From Acidobacteriota bacterium (GTDB taxonomy: Bacteria; Acidobacteriota; Blastocatellia; UBA7656), in assembly GCA_038040445.1 (NCBI GenBank), contig JBBPIG010000033.1:1-62630 (forward strand): DNA of 62,630 bases, read 5' to 3'. This document shows positions 37,928 to 46,780 of the stretch, piece by piece (the stretch's first letter is position 1; the number at the start of each line of letters is the position of its first letter). The notes under the pieces are model-generated. The model was not told where the DNA came from. It saw only the letters and a program-made list of their open reading frames with translations, and ran no database searches. A program made the position numbers and the translations under genes.

Positions 37928-39505
37928 ATGGCCAATCAACTTTTCGCAAGAAAACCGCTCGAAGTATTGCTCGCTGAAATGAAGGGCGATCACAGGCTTC
38001 GCCGAGTACTCGGCCCGGTTCAGCTCACATCTCTTGGGGTCGGCGCGATCATCGGCGCCGGCATCTTTGTAGCAACCGGGGCGGCTGCTCATAACACCGC
38101 CGGTCCCGCGCTTATGATTTCGTATTGCGTCGCCGGCATTACATGCGTGTTCGCGGCCCTCTGTTACGCCGAGTTCGCCTCTATGGCGCCGGTTGCGGGT
38201 TCGGCGTTCACCTATGCCTATGCCACGTTGGGCGAGCTATTCGCCTGGATCATTGGCTGGGACCTGGTGCTCGAATACGCGGTGGGATCGGCAACGGTAG
38301 CCAACGGCTGGTCGAGCTTCTTCCAGAGTCTGCTTCCAGGGATGGGCATCCACTTGCCCGATGCGATCAGGCAGGCGCCCATTGTCTACGACGCCACTGC
38401 GGGACATTTCGTCAGAACCAATGGCATCGTGAATCTTCCTGCGGTAATCATCGTGCTCATCGTCACGGCCGTGCTGGTGAAGGGCATCCAGGAAAGCGCC
38501 AGCTTCAACGCCACTATGGTCTTCATAAAGGTAGCGGCCGTGCTATTCGTCATCGTAGTGGGCGCCTTTTACATCAACCCCGACAACTGGAAACCTTTCT
38601 CGCCCTATGGATGGGGCGGGCTGAACGTCATGGGATATACGGTGTGGGGCGAAACTGTCGGCGGCACGCCAGTTGGGATGCTCGCTGGGAGCGCGATCAT
38701 CTTTTTTGCTTACATTGGCTTCGACTCGGTTTCGACGCACGCCGAGGAGGCAAAGCGGCCAAGCCGCGACGTCCCGATTGCCATCGTCACCTCATTGCTC
38801 ATCTGCACCGTGCTTTACGTGGCGGTCGTGGTCGTGCTCACTGGCATGGTGAAATACACTCGGATCGACACGGGAGCCGGTGTCTCGGCGGCCTTCAAGG
38901 AAGTTGGGCTGCCCTGGGCCGAGATCATAATCGCATCGGCGGGCGTCGCCGGCATCACGTCGGTGCTTTTGGTGATGATGCTGTCCGGGCCGCGGGTCTT
39001 TCTGGCGATGGCGCGCGACGGGCTTGTTCCGCCGAAATTCTTTGCCGATATACATCCGCGCTTCCGCACGCCTTGGAAGACCACGATGCTTATCGGCGCC
39101 TTTGTATCGATAGGAGCTGGGCTGCTACCCATCGACGCCTTGCTCCAGATGACCAACATCGGAACGCTCTTCGCATTCGCGGTGGTCTGCGGGGCCGTGC
39201 TGATCATGCGCCGAACACACCCGAACGCGGAGCGCCCATTCCGTTGCCCGTTAGTGCCGCTCGTCCCCATCCTCGGCATCCTCATGTGTTTGATGCTGAT
39301 GTTTTCATTGCCGGCGGCCAACTGGTTGCGCCTGATTGTCTGGCTTCTGATCGGGCTGGTCATCTATTTCCTCTACGGCCGGCGTCATAGCTTCATGAAG
39401 AAGTATCTTGCTCATGAAATCTCTGCCCACGGCGTTTCGCCCGGCGGGGCACTGGTAGACGACGTCGAGACCAAGGACGAAGCTCATCCCGATAAGCACA
39501 AGTAA
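37928..39505 (+). CDS. APC-family amino acid permease, third
   Basis: A 525-residue protein closely resembling the first permease (34189): RRVLGPVQLTSLGVGAIIGAG, SAFTYAYATLGELFAWIIGWD and FFAYIGFDSVSTHAEEA are shared almost word for word. The product is therefore a paralogue, probably by tandem duplication around the second permease. The RBS GGAGGA lies 7 bases before ATG 37928. Substrate unresolved; cationic or neutral amino acids are likely for this subgroup. Confidence 0.9.
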   Translation: MANQLFARKPLEVLLAEMKGDHRLRRVLGPVQLTSLGVGAIIGAGIFVATGAAAHNTAGPALMISYCVAGITCVFAALCYAEFASMAPVAGSAFTYAYATLGELFAWIIGWDLVLEYAVGSATVANGWSSFFQSLLPGMGIHLPDAIRQAPIVYDATAGHFVRTNGIVNLPAVIIVLIVTAVLVKGIQESASFNATMVFIKVAAVLFVIVVGAFYINPDNWKPFSPYGWGGLNVMGYTVWGETVGGTPVGMLAGSAIIFFAYIGFDSVSTHAEEAKRPSRDVPIAIVTSLLICTVLYVAVVVVLTGMVKYTRIDTGAGVSAAFKEVGLPWAEIIIASAGVAGITSVLLVMMLSGPRVFLAMARDGLVPPKFFADIHPRFRTPWKTTMLIGAFVSIGAGLLPIDALLQMTNIGTLFAFAVVCGAVLIMRRTHPNAERPFRCPLVPLVPILGILMCLMLMFSLPAANWLRLIVWLLIGLVIYFLYGRRHSFMKKYLAHEISAHGVSPGGALVDDVETKDEAHPDKHK

Positions 39506-39614
39506 ACGCTTTGACAATGCCTGGGAAGCGCCGTCCGGGTCGCTCATCTCTTGCGGAAGTGAAACTGAAAAGTAAAGAGCGGCCTGGACGGTCAGGGCTT
39601 TCAGCACGCAAGTT

Positions 39615-39644
39615 GACGCTCATCGCTCCCCGCAGCTAGAATCT
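39615..39644 (+). promoter_or_regulatory. Predicted promoter for tRNA-Leu
   Basis: TTGACG (39615-39620) and TAGAAT (39639-39644), 18 bases apart, lie 38 bases ahead of the tRNA 5' end. Confidence 0.5.
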
Positions 39645-39682
39645 GCTTTACTTTGAAGCTATCATCGCGCGGTTAAATCTAG

Positions 39683-39769
39683 GGGGATGTGGCGGAACTG
39701 GCAGACGCGAAGGTCTCAAAAACCTTTAAGGGTAACCTTGTGTGGGTTCGATTCCCACCATCCCCACCA
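39683..39769 (+). tRNA. tRNA-Leu (CAA)
   Basis: An 87-base cloverleaf. The acceptor GGGGATG pairs with CATCCCC and the 3' CCA is encoded. The anticodon stem AAGGT/ACCTT holds loop CTCAAAA, giving anticodon CAA (reads UUG). The long variable arm and the T-loop GTTCGATTC fit a class II tRNA-Leu. Confidence 0.96.
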
Positions 39770-39770
39770 A

Positions 39771-39812
39771 GATCAGCAGGCAGAAGGCAGCGGGCAGAAG
39801 GCAGCACGGCTC
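39771..39812. repeat. GGCAGAA-type heptamer run after tRNA-Leu
   Basis: Tandem heptamers GGCAGAA, GGCAGCG, GGCAGAA, GGCAGCA follow the tRNA. The same unit type makes the hairpins after both tRNA-Ser genes. No opposite arm is visible here. Confidence 0.7.
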
Positions 39813-39875
39813 AATCTAGTTGCATCGCGCTGCCGTTAGACCCCCTGACTTCTTTCTGGACACTCCCACTGTCTT

Positions 39876-40760
39876 ATGAAGAAGCCTGAAATCAGCTTCG
39901 ACACAATTCCGCGCTCCGCGGTCTCGAAGACCACTCTAAAGATTTGCCTCAAGTGCGCGTTCGACGTATTCACTAAACAGCTCAAGCTCACGCCGCGCAC
40001 CGCCTACTCGGAACTCAAAAAGCACGTACCAGAAGAAGCCGACATCACCGGCTCGGCTACCTCGCGCCCTCACTTCTTCGGCGAGCCCGGCGTCGATCAT
40101 TGTCCATATTGTAACGGCCCGAAGCGTTGGTTCGCGGAATTTCATGCTATTCGCATCGACGCTCATCCGTCATTCGAGAAAGAACGGAAGAAGCTTTGGG
40201 CCGTGCTCAAGAAGCAACCGGATCGCTATGCGCTCTGGAGCCTCGAACGAACCCAGATGCAAATCTTTTCTGAGTGGCTCGAGCGGTTGAACCGCAGCGT
40301 TAGCTTTGAGGGTGATCAGTGGTTGCTCGAAGCCGCGGTCTCGCACATCAAGCGCTCCGCGCCATCGCATGACTGGGACACCTTGCTATCAAGCGGAGTG
40401 CGAAGGGTCCAGCTCTCGCGGCAGGCGGAAGAGACCTTTAGTTACCAGGACGCGTGGCTGTACGTCTCGCCTGCGTTGTATGGCGACGTGATTATGGTGC
40501 AGCACCTGATCTCGCGCTCACATCAACACGGCGGGCGAACCTTCGAAGGAAGACTCACGTTTCAGGAACTGATCAGGCGGCTGCGAAGGATCGGCTATTT
40601 CGAGGCGAAGGGCATCGATGCGAACGATCAGTATGAAGCGTTCGAGCAAGCGATTGCCGCGCTGGTTGATTCGGGACCCGGCGCCGTGTACTATGCGGTG
40701 GACCGCAAAGACTATCTGGACAAATTGAAATCAGTTTACGAGAAGAAACGCGACAAATGA
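39876..40760 (+). CDS. Protein of unknown function with two Cys pairs
   Basis: A 294-residue soluble protein. C-x2-C pairs occur at ICLKCAF (near residue 25) and HCPYCNG (near residue 71), which could form a zinc site. The central part is helical and charged; the end is Lys-rich. I do not recognise the family. It overlaps the next gene by 4 bases (ATGA), so the two are translationally coupled, suggesting a cytoplasmic protein paired with an exported one. Confidence 0.7.
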   Translation: MKKPEISFDTIPRSAVSKTTLKICLKCAFDVFTKQLKLTPRTAYSELKKHVPEEADITGSATSRPHFFGEPGVDHCPYCNGPKRWFAEFHAIRIDAHPSFEKERKKLWAVLKKQPDRYALWSLERTQMQIFSEWLERLNRSVSFEGDQWLLEAAVSHIKRSAPSHDWDTLLSSGVRRVQLSRQAEETFSYQDAWLYVSPALYGDVIMVQHLISRSHQHGGRTFEGRLTFQELIRRLRRIGYFEAKGIDANDQYEAFEQAIAALVDSGPGAVYYAVDRKDYLDKLKSVYEKKRDK

Positions 40761-41167
40761 AAATCAAGACGATATTGATCAGCATTGTCATAGGACTGCT
40801 CCTCGCAGTTCCGGTCTGCGCTCAGGACACAAGCGGATCAGGATTCGTGATCTCGCTCAAAAACGGAAGCACGATTCGCGGCCGCACGCTCTCGCGCGAT
40901 GACGCGACCGGCAAGCTCCGCCTGGCGATGACCGAAGCGATCGGCGGTGAAGCACGGAGCTACGCCGTCATCGCTCCCGAGGACACGGCGGAGATTCGTT
41001 CGTCGACTAGCGACGCCGACTCGATTCGAATAAGGCTAAAGGGCGGGAGCGACCTGCGCTGCAAAGAATTCGCGCTCAACGGCGACTCCGTCGCAGTGAA
41101 GCTCGGCTCCGCGAGTAAGGTGGAAGTTCGGTGGAGTGATATCGAATCGATAAGCTTTGTGCAGTGA
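40757..41167 (+). CDS. Small exported protein of unknown function
   Basis: A 136-residue protein with a clear signal peptide (MKIKTILISIVIGLLLAVPVCA) and a likely cleavage after CAQ. The mature part is beta-rich, with two similar strand pairs: VISLKNGSTIRGRTLSRD and IRIRLKGGSDLRCKEFALN. This suggests an SH3-like barrel of the type found in periplasmic proteins. Its start overlaps the stop of the upstream gene. Confidence 0.7.
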   Translation: MKIKTILISIVIGLLLAVPVCAQDTSGSGFVISLKNGSTIRGRTLSRDDATGKLRLAMTEAIGGEARSYAVIAPEDTAEIRSSTSDADSIRIRLKGGSDLRCKEFALNGDSVAVKLGSASKVEVRWSDIESISFVQ

Positions 41168-41490
41168 AGGCCGAGGATAGAGGATCGAAGATCGAGGATA
41201 GAGGATAGAGGATAGAGGATAGAGGATAGAGGATAGATGATCGAGGATAGATGATCGAAGATCGCCTGTTTGCATCCTCTCGTCTCGATTCTCAATCTTC
41301 TATCCTCAATCTTCTATCTATCCCCAATCTTCTATCCCCAATCTTCTATCCTCAATCTTCTATCCTCAATCTTCTATCCTCAATCTTCTATCCTCAATCT
41401 TCTTCTATCCTCAATCTTCTATCCTCAATCTTCTATCCTCTATCTTCTATCCTCTATCCTCGATCCTCTATCCTCTATCCTCTATCCTCT
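41168..41490. repeat. Large heptamer satellite forming an inverted repeat
   Basis: From about 41172 to 41255 the sequence is tandem GAGGATA with variants (GAGGATC, AAGATC). From about 41280 to 41490 it is the opposite-strand version CTATCCT alternating with CAATCTT, returning to pure CTATCCT at the end. The arms could fold into a very long hairpin around GCCTGTTTGCATCCTCTCG. It separates convergent genes and overlaps the last bases of the decarboxylase gene. Apparent frames across it are low-complexity and not genes. Confidence 0.9.
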
Positions 41491-42948
41491 AATCCCCGCC
41501 AGTACCTCATTCAACTCAGCCCACGCCAATTTCACGTGCTCGCGCGTCGTGCGGATGTTCCCTATCGCGAGCCTCAACGTCAGTTTCCCAGCAAGCTTGG
41601 TGTGAGAGAGGTACACTTTCCCTCTGCGATTCACCTCGTCCATTAAGCGTTCGTTCAGGGTATCGAGGTCGGCTTCGTTCGACACGTCTTGCGGATGAGC
41701 CCTGAAGCACACAAGGCTGAATGGAACCGGGGCGAGCCGCTCGAAGTCTTCGCTCTGCTCAACCCAATTCGCGAACTCGCCAGCCAGCGCGATCTGATGC
41801 CGGATGCGCGCTTGTAGACCTTCGACCCCGAAGTAGCGCATCACGAACCAAAACTTGAGCGCGCGAAAACGTCTGCCAAGTTGAGGCCCGTAGTCCATGA
41901 AATTCTTGACCTCGTCGCCTTCAGCGGTGCGCAGATATTCAGGCACAAGGCTGAACGCGCCGCGAAGCACGTTCATCCTTCGACAGTAGAGCACGCTCAG
42001 ATCGACCGGAACAAACAAGCCCTTGTGAGGATTCACGACTAAAGAGTCGGCGCGGTCGGCCCCCTCGAGCACCCATCGCATCTCCGGCACGACTGCCGCT
42101 GATCCGCCATAAGCCGCGTCCACGTGCAGCCACAAGCCTTCATGCTCGCAGATATCCGCGATAGCCGGGACGGGATCGATGCTGGTCGTCGAAGTGGTGC
42201 CCGTGGTCGCTACGACACAAAACGGCCGCCAGCCATTTGCGCGATCCTCCTGTATCGCATGCGCGAGTGCGCCGGCATCCATTCGATAGTCGGCGTCGGT
42301 TGCGATTTTGCGCAGGCCGGCCTGTCCGATGCCGAGAGTAATCGCCGACTTATCGACTGAGGAGTGCACGTGTTCGGAGGCGTACATGCGCAGCTTCGCG
42401 CCTGTCGCTCCGAGGCCTTGCTCGCGCACGTTCAATCCGGCGGCTTCGCGAGCGGCTGCAATTGCGCACAGGGTTGATATCGAAGCGGTGTCGTAGATCA
42501 CTCCCTCAAAAGATTCCGGCAATCCGAGCATCTTGCGCAGCCACTCGAGCGTGACTTCTTCAAGCTCGGTTGCAGAAGGCGACGTTCGCCACAACATTGC
42601 ATTCACGTTGAACGCCGCGCTCAGCATCTCGCCCAATATGCCCGGCGCGGAACCGCTGATGGCAAAGTAGGCAAAGAAGCCGGGATGATTCCAATGCGTG
42701 ACTCCGGGGACAATCACGCGCTCCAGATCGGCGAGCATCGCTTGCATGGCTTCGCCACGTTCCGGCGCGGTCGTCGGCAGCGCTTGCTTCACCTGGCCAG
42801 GTTGATTTTGAGAGAGTACAGGATAGCGCTCAGGGTGAGAGAGGTAGTCGGCAATCCATTCGACAACCTGATGGCCGTAACGCCGAAAGTCCTCGGCGGT
42901 CATATCGCCGATGTACTCTGGTTGTGATCCTGGTGTTTCGGGTTTCAT
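41482..42948 (-). CDS. Pyridoxal-phosphate-dependent decarboxylase (aromatic-L-amino-acid decarboxylase-like)
   Basis: A group II PLP decarboxylase of 488 residues from the ATG at 42948 (MKPETPGSQPEY). The PLP-lysine motif is VNPHKGLFVPVDLSVLYCRR. LWLHVDAAYGGSA holds the cofactor-binding Asp, and TTGTTSTTSIDP is diagnostic of the group. It most likely decarboxylates an aromatic or related amino acid. The frame is open to 43014, but the extra N-terminus lacks family resemblance. The last codons run into the heptamer satellite. Confidence 0.9.
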   Translation of the reverse strand: MKPETPGSQPEYIGDMTAEDFRRYGHQVVEWIADYLSHPERYPVLSQNQPGQVKQALPTTAPERGEAMQAMLADLERVIVPGVTHWNHPGFFAYFAISGSAPGILGEMLSAAFNVNAMLWRTSPSATELEEVTLEWLRKMLGLPESFEGVIYDTASISTLCAIAAAREAAGLNVREQGLGATGAKLRMYASEHVHSSVDKSAITLGIGQAGLRKIATDADYRMDAGALAHAIQEDRANGWRPFCVVATTGTTSTTSIDPVPAIADICEHEGLWLHVDAAYGGSAAVVPEMRWVLEGADRADSLVVNPHKGLFVPVDLSVLYCRRMNVLRGAFSLVPEYLRTAEGDEVKNFMDYGPQLGRRFRALKFWFVMRYFGVEGLQARIRHQIALAGEFANWVEQSEDFERLAPVPFSLVCFRAHPQDVSNEADLDTLNERLMDEVNRRGKVYLSHTKLAGKLTLRLAIGNIRTTREHVKLAWAELNEVLAGIRG

Positions 42949-43040
42949 TCTGGTGATGGGTATGGGTGTGATCTTCTCGCCGCAACGTGGCACGGCCTGA
43001 AAAAGGGCGCGCAAGACGCGCGGGCATCATAGTTGTCACA

Positions 43041-44129
43041 TCATCCGGAGAGCCGAACATAATCCGCTCTGCGTTTCACTGGTGTGAAGCCCTCCGCGAC
43101 GATCGCCTCTCGCAGCATCATTTCAGTCGCGCGGTGGTTCGCTCCCGCCGGAGTGATGACGTTTTCCTCGATCATCGTGCTGCCCAGATCGTTTGCCCCG
43201 TAGTGCAAGCCCTGCCGCCCGACATCGAGGCCTTGAGTGAGCCACGACGCCTGGAGATTGGGAATGTTGTCTAGATACAACCTACCAATTGCGAGCCATC
43301 TCAGATACTCATCGCCGGGAATGCGATCAGGAAACCGCTTGCCGATCGGCGTATTGTCAGGCTGAAGCGTCCACGGAATGAATGAGACGAATCCAGGACT
43401 GCGGTCTTGAAGCTCTCGCAATCTTTCGAAGTGCATAAGCCGATGATCGCGAGTCTCGCCCATCCCGAACATCATCGTTGCCGTAGTCGGTATGCCCATC
43501 GTGTGCGCGACGTCCATCACGCCCAGCCACTCTTCGGTGTTGCAATGAGTGCGCCGCTTGCGTCGAATCTCGTCTACGAGGATCTCGCCGCCGCCGCCGG
43601 GTATCGAGTCAAGACCCGCCTCTCGAAGCTCGCGAAGCAACCCTTCGACTCCAAGCCCGGTGATCTTGGCTAGATGATCGAGCTCCGGCGGGGAGAAGCA
43701 ATGGAGATGAATCTTGTATCGAGTTTTCAGTTCGCGCAAAAGTCCGGTGTAATAATCAAGCGGAAGATCAGGGTGAAGACCACCCTGCATCAGCACTCCG
43801 CTGCCGCCCAGCTCGATCATCTCTTCGACCTTGCGGAAGATCTCTTCGTAACTATGAACGTAGCCTTCGGGCGAGCCCGGCTTTCGATAGAAAGCGCAAA
43901 AGGTACATACCGAAACACAGACGTTTGAATAGTTGACATTGCGATCGACCACGTAGGTCACGACGTCATCGGGGTGAAACGCCTTTCGTAGTTTGTCAGC
44001 CAGGCGCCCGAGTTCCTCAGTTGAAGCCGAGTCCTCAACCGCTTTCCACTCTTCATACGTCAGCCGTTCGCGCGCCTCGACGCGGGCGAGCAAATCGCCT
44101 ACTTCGGTTCTCTCCAAGGTGTCTTCCAT
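43041..44129 (-). CDS. mqnC: Cyclic dehypoxanthinyl futalosine synthase (radical SAM)
   Basis: Catalyses cyclisation of dehypoxanthinyl futalosine in the futalosine route to menaquinone. The 4Fe-4S motif is [52 protein letters not shown] and [15 protein letters not shown] match MqnC more closely than MqnE. Length 362 residues from ATG 44129. The frame is open to 44201 but that part overlaps a repeat. Other mqn genes are not in the window. Confidence 0.9.
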   Translation of the reverse strand: MEDTLERTEVGDLLARVEARERLTYEEWKAVEDSASTEELGRLADKLRKAFHPDDVVTYVVDRNVNYSNVCVSVCTFCAFYRKPGSPEGYVHSYEEIFRKVEEMIELGGSGVLMQGGLHPDLPLDYYTGLLRELKTRYKIHLHCFSPPELDHLAKITGLGVEGLLRELREAGLDSIPGGGGEILVDEIRRKRRTHCNTEEWLGVMDVAHTMGIPTTATMMFGMGETRDHRLMHFERLRELQDRSPGFVSFIPWTLQPDNTPIGKRFPDRIPGDEYLRWLAIGRLYLDNIPNLQASWLTQGLDVGRQGLHYGANDLGSTMIEENVITPAGANHRATEMMLREAIVAEGFTPVKRRADYVRLSG

Positions 44130-44193
44130 AGCAAGCCTCGCCGGGATTATAGCCAACGAGGAACCCAAATCAAAAACAAACGGGGCAAAGGCA

Positions 44194-44314
44194 TTGGTCA
44201 TTTGTCATTGGTCATTGGTCATTGGTCATTAGTTCTTCGTCAATGGCAAAGGTAAGCAAGGGACAAATGACCAATGACCAATGACCAACGACGAATGACA
44301 AATGACCAATGACT
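44194..44314. repeat. Heptamer hairpin of the TCATTGG type
   Basis: The left arm has tandem TCATTGG/TCATTTG units and the right arm tandem CCAATGA/CAAATGA units, around a ~35-base centre. It lies between divergent mqnC and the phospholipase D-like gene. Confidence 0.9.
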
Positions 44315-44413
44315 GTGGTAAACCGTTAGGTCAAGCGTTGCGCTCCCGTTTTGCCGCGCCGGGAAACCGTGTTGGTCTCTCGCCAATATTAACTATCGAG
44401 AACACTCACGCCG

Positions 44414-45337
44414 ATGGACGCATACAATAAGGTCCAAAACATATCGTTGATAGTCCAACCCGGCGACAGTTTCTTCCCGATCGTCGACGCGATAGACAGC
44501 GCCACCTCCAGCATCAAGATGACCATCTTTCGAATGAACGATCCCATCGTCCGCGAGGCGATGACCTACGCCGTGTCTCGCGGAGTCAAGGTGCAAGCCC
44601 TGGTTGCTCCGGCCTCGAAGGGTTGGACCAAGCGTAATAAACGGCTTGCGGAAGAACTGTCAAAGGTCGGCATCGAGGTCACCGTGCCGAGAGCGCGGAA
44701 GGAAAAGATCAAACGGTATCACTACAAGATAATGACCATCGATAATCAGGTATCGTTGATCTTGACCTTCAATCCTACTCAAAAGAACCTTCACTACGCG
44801 CGGGACTTCGGTCTGCTGATACGAGACCAGGAGATCGCAACCGAGTTGAGCCGTCTGTTCGACTGCGATTGGTCCGGCGAGAGCTTCAAGCCGAGCGATT
44901 CGCCGCTGCTCATCAGTCCATACAACAGCCGTCAAAAAATGATGGAGTTGCTCGGTTCAGCGGAACGGACGATTCGGATACTTGATGCGAAGGTCCAGGA
45001 CCAGCAAGCAATCGGGCTGCTTCTGCGCAAGGCGTCCGCCGGGTGCAGCGTAAAGATAATCAGCGAAGATACCTCCTACCACGAGGTAGTGCCGAACTAT
45101 CATGTGCGCAAGCTCGCTCGTTACAAGCTGCACGCAAAGTGCGTCGTGGTTGACGGCAGCAGGTTCTTCATAGGCAGCCAAAACATCCGCGACGAGAGCC
45201 TGGATCGCCGGCGCGAAGTCGGGATCATCGTGGAAGACGACGCGATGGCGCGAAAAATAGAACGCGTGTTCGATGAAGACTGGGAGAATACAACTGAGAT
45301 GCGCGCGGCCACGGAGGGCGTCGTAGCTGATGCGTGA
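44414..45337 (+). CDS. Phospholipase D-like (HKD) domain protein
   Basis: A 307-residue protein with two HKD half-sites. The first, HYKIMTIDNQVSLILTFNPT, is near residue 100. The second, LHAKCVVVDGSRFFIGSQNI, is near residue 240 and carries the canonical H-x-K. There is no signal peptide. The protein is in the size range of minimal PLD nucleases/cardiolipin-synthase-like enzymes. The substrate could be phospholipid or nucleic acid. Confidence 0.85.
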   Translation: MDAYNKVQNISLIVQPGDSFFPIVDAIDSATSSIKMTIFRMNDPIVREAMTYAVSRGVKVQALVAPASKGWTKRNKRLAEELSKVGIEVTVPRARKEKIKRYHYKIMTIDNQVSLILTFNPTQKNLHYARDFGLLIRDQEIATELSRLFDCDWSGESFKPSDSPLLISPYNSRQKMMELLGSAERTIRILDAKVQDQQAIGLLLRKASAGCSVKIISEDTSYHEVVPNYHVRKLARYKLHAKCVVVDGSRFFIGSQNIRDESLDRRREVGIIVEDDAMARKIERVFDEDWENTTEMRAATEGVVADA

Positions 45338-45456
45338 TCCGTGAAAACGTGATGCGTGAAACGTGATGCGTGACCGGATGAGTCTGATTAAACGCTTACT
45401 TCGACTGTCGGTCCGGTCACGCATCACGTTTCACGCATCACGTTTCACGCATCACA
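45338..45456. repeat. Heptamer hairpin of the GATGCGT/GAAACGT type
   Basis: The left arm alternates GATGCGT and GAAACGT-like units, and the right arm alternates their reverse complements (ACGCATC, ACGTTTC). The centre is about 40 bases. It lies immediately after the PLD-like gene stop and may terminate its transcript. Confidence 0.9.
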
Positions 45457-45463
45457 CACTCCT

Positions 45464-45613
45464 ATGACTTGCCTTCGATGCCGAATCAAGATGATCGAGA
45501 AGAAGCGCAGCTATCACAAGAAGCGCAAGTGGGCTTGTCCCAAATGTGGCGCGGCGCGTATGCAAACTCAGAAGCCGCGGCCGGCAAGAATCAATCGAGG
45601 TACACAAGTATGA
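45464..45613 (+). CDS. 49-residue zinc-ribbon protein
   Basis: ATG 45464 to TGA 45613 encodes a very basic protein with MTCLRCRIKM and WACPKCGAARM, two C-x2-C knuckles 19 residues apart, followed by a Lys/Arg/Pro-rich tail. The stop codon overlaps the next start as ATGA. The size and composition suggest a nucleic-acid-binding zinc ribbon. Confidence 0.6.
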   Translation: MTCLRCRIKMIEKKRSYHKKRKWACPKCGAARMQTQKPRPARINRGTQV

Positions 45614-45906
45614 ACAAAGGCCATCGGACAGACTTCAAGAAGGGCGACGAGGTGAGCTTCGCCATGCCTTCCGGCGTGCTCTACGGCACTGTCACTCGCG
45701 TGCTCGGCGCGGATGAATCGGCCGCGGTTGAAATTGAGTTCGAAGACGGCCGGAAGGAAATCAAGAAGGTGCGCGACCGGGCGCTGAGCCTGCTGAGGCG
45801 AGCAAGCGGAGTCAGCGAGGTAGAGGAACGCCACTCTGACCGCGAACGCTTGAGCGATCCGGAAATCCAGCGCCTCTTCCGCAGCGAGCAGCGAAGGAAA
45901 TCGTAA
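45610..45906 (+). CDS. Small SH3-like charged protein, coupled to the zinc-ribbon gene
   Basis: A 98-residue protein starting MNKGHRTDFKKGDEV. GDEVSFAMPSGVLYGTVTRVLG and VEIEFEDGRKEIKKVRD form a small beta barrel pattern like KOW/hypervirulence-type domains. The tail is charged and helical. It overlaps the zinc-ribbon gene by 4 bases. The frame extends upstream to 45469, but there it is the shadow of the zinc-ribbon gene. Both may act together on nucleic acid. Confidence 0.65.
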   Translation: MNKGHRTDFKKGDEVSFAMPSGVLYGTVTRVLGADESAAVEIEFEDGRKEIKKVRDRALSLLRRASGVSEVEERHSDRERLSDPEIQRLFRSEQRRKS

Positions 45907-45995
45907 CAATAGTGAAGCCGGGCAGAAGATCGACCGGCGTTAATGCCGGATCACTTTGCTGGTTGGCGAGTACCGCATGAGTTCACGGTACCTAC

Positions 45996-46241
45996 TTGAA
46001 GATCGGCGAATGGTTCAGAATCGGGTTCTTGAAGCGTCAACAGGAGCACACCCAGTCCGAGATCGACCACCTGGCATTCACCATTGATGATGAAGATCTC
46101 GCTGCCTTGGCGCGGCGGCTGACGGAATACAAGATCGAAGTGGTCGATCAAAGCGCGGACCGAATGATCATCCGCGATCCATTCGGAATGATGCTGGAGC
46201 TGTGGCCCAGATCAGTTCTGCAGAGGATGGGGTTGCTCTGA
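45996..46241 (+). pseudogene. C-terminal half of a VOC (glyoxalase-like) protein
   Basis: The frame VHGTYLKIGEWFRIGF, then EIDHLAFTIDDEDLAALARRL and MIIRDPFGMMLELWP, matches the second half of a vicinal-oxygen-chelate domain. An in-frame TGA at 45978-45980 separates it from any N-terminal part, and the preceding bases show no VOC-like first half. It is either a remnant or starts at TTG 45996 as an 81-residue half-domain protein, which would need to dimerise. Confidence 0.45.
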
Positions 46242-46252
46242 GTGACGATAGT

Positions 46253-46780
46253 TCAGTGAATGAGCCGCGCAATGAGCTGCGACAGAGGGCTATCGTGAAA
46301 GGTTAACGGACGATAAGCAAGCAAGTAAATAATTCGGACGAAGCCGTATGCTCCAAGCCCAATTGCGAAAGCGCGCACGAGGTTGAACCGCTCCTCGAAA
46401 TGATCAATCCGCTGAACTACGCTGCTTTTGTTCAACAGCACGCTCGCTGACCTTATCCAGACGACAACCAAACCCAAGAACAGGACTGGCCCGAGCAGGT
46501 TGAAGCCGAAAGCGTTCGCGAAGTCACCTTTGCCCAGCGCGCAGAACGAATGGGTCAGCCCACAACCGGGGCATGGCAGACCTGTGAAATTCTTAAAGCC
46601 GCAGATGGTGAAATACTCGCTGGCGGAGGGCTTGAACAGCACGCTCGCCAGGAACACGGCGGATAGTCCAATCAGCGCAAACACCGCGAGCCTCTTGGAC
46701 TGCCCTTCCCTCGCAGGTTCAACCGCGTTATTAACTTGGTGTCCGATTGCCGAGTCAACTTCCATAAGCGCACGGCTCAC
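46253..46780 (-). CDS. DUF2752 family membrane protein
   Basis: A 175-residue protein with about three membrane segments and the family signature FTGLPCPGCGLTHSFCALGK. The function of the family is unknown. It overlaps the hydrolase-like gene by 4 bases (46777-46780), so they share a transcript. The first ~25 residues are polar. Confidence 0.8.
   Translation of the reverse strand: MSRALMEVDSAIGHQVNNAVEPAREGQSKRLAVFALIGLSAVFLASVLFKPSASEYFTICGFKNFTGLPCPGCGLTHSFCALGKGDFANAFGFNLLGPVLFLGLVVVWIRSASVLLNKSSVVQRIDHFEERFNLVRAFAIGLGAYGFVRIIYLLAYRPLTFHDSPLSQLIARLIH

Noticed and set aside
41168-41490. CRISPR array
   Set aside because: Units are only 7-14 bp with no unique spacers and they invert at the centre; this is a satellite/hairpin.
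41251-41646. Frames with repeated Ser/Ile/Leu/Tyr/Pro units
   Set aside because: Direct translation of the heptamer satellite, low complexity.
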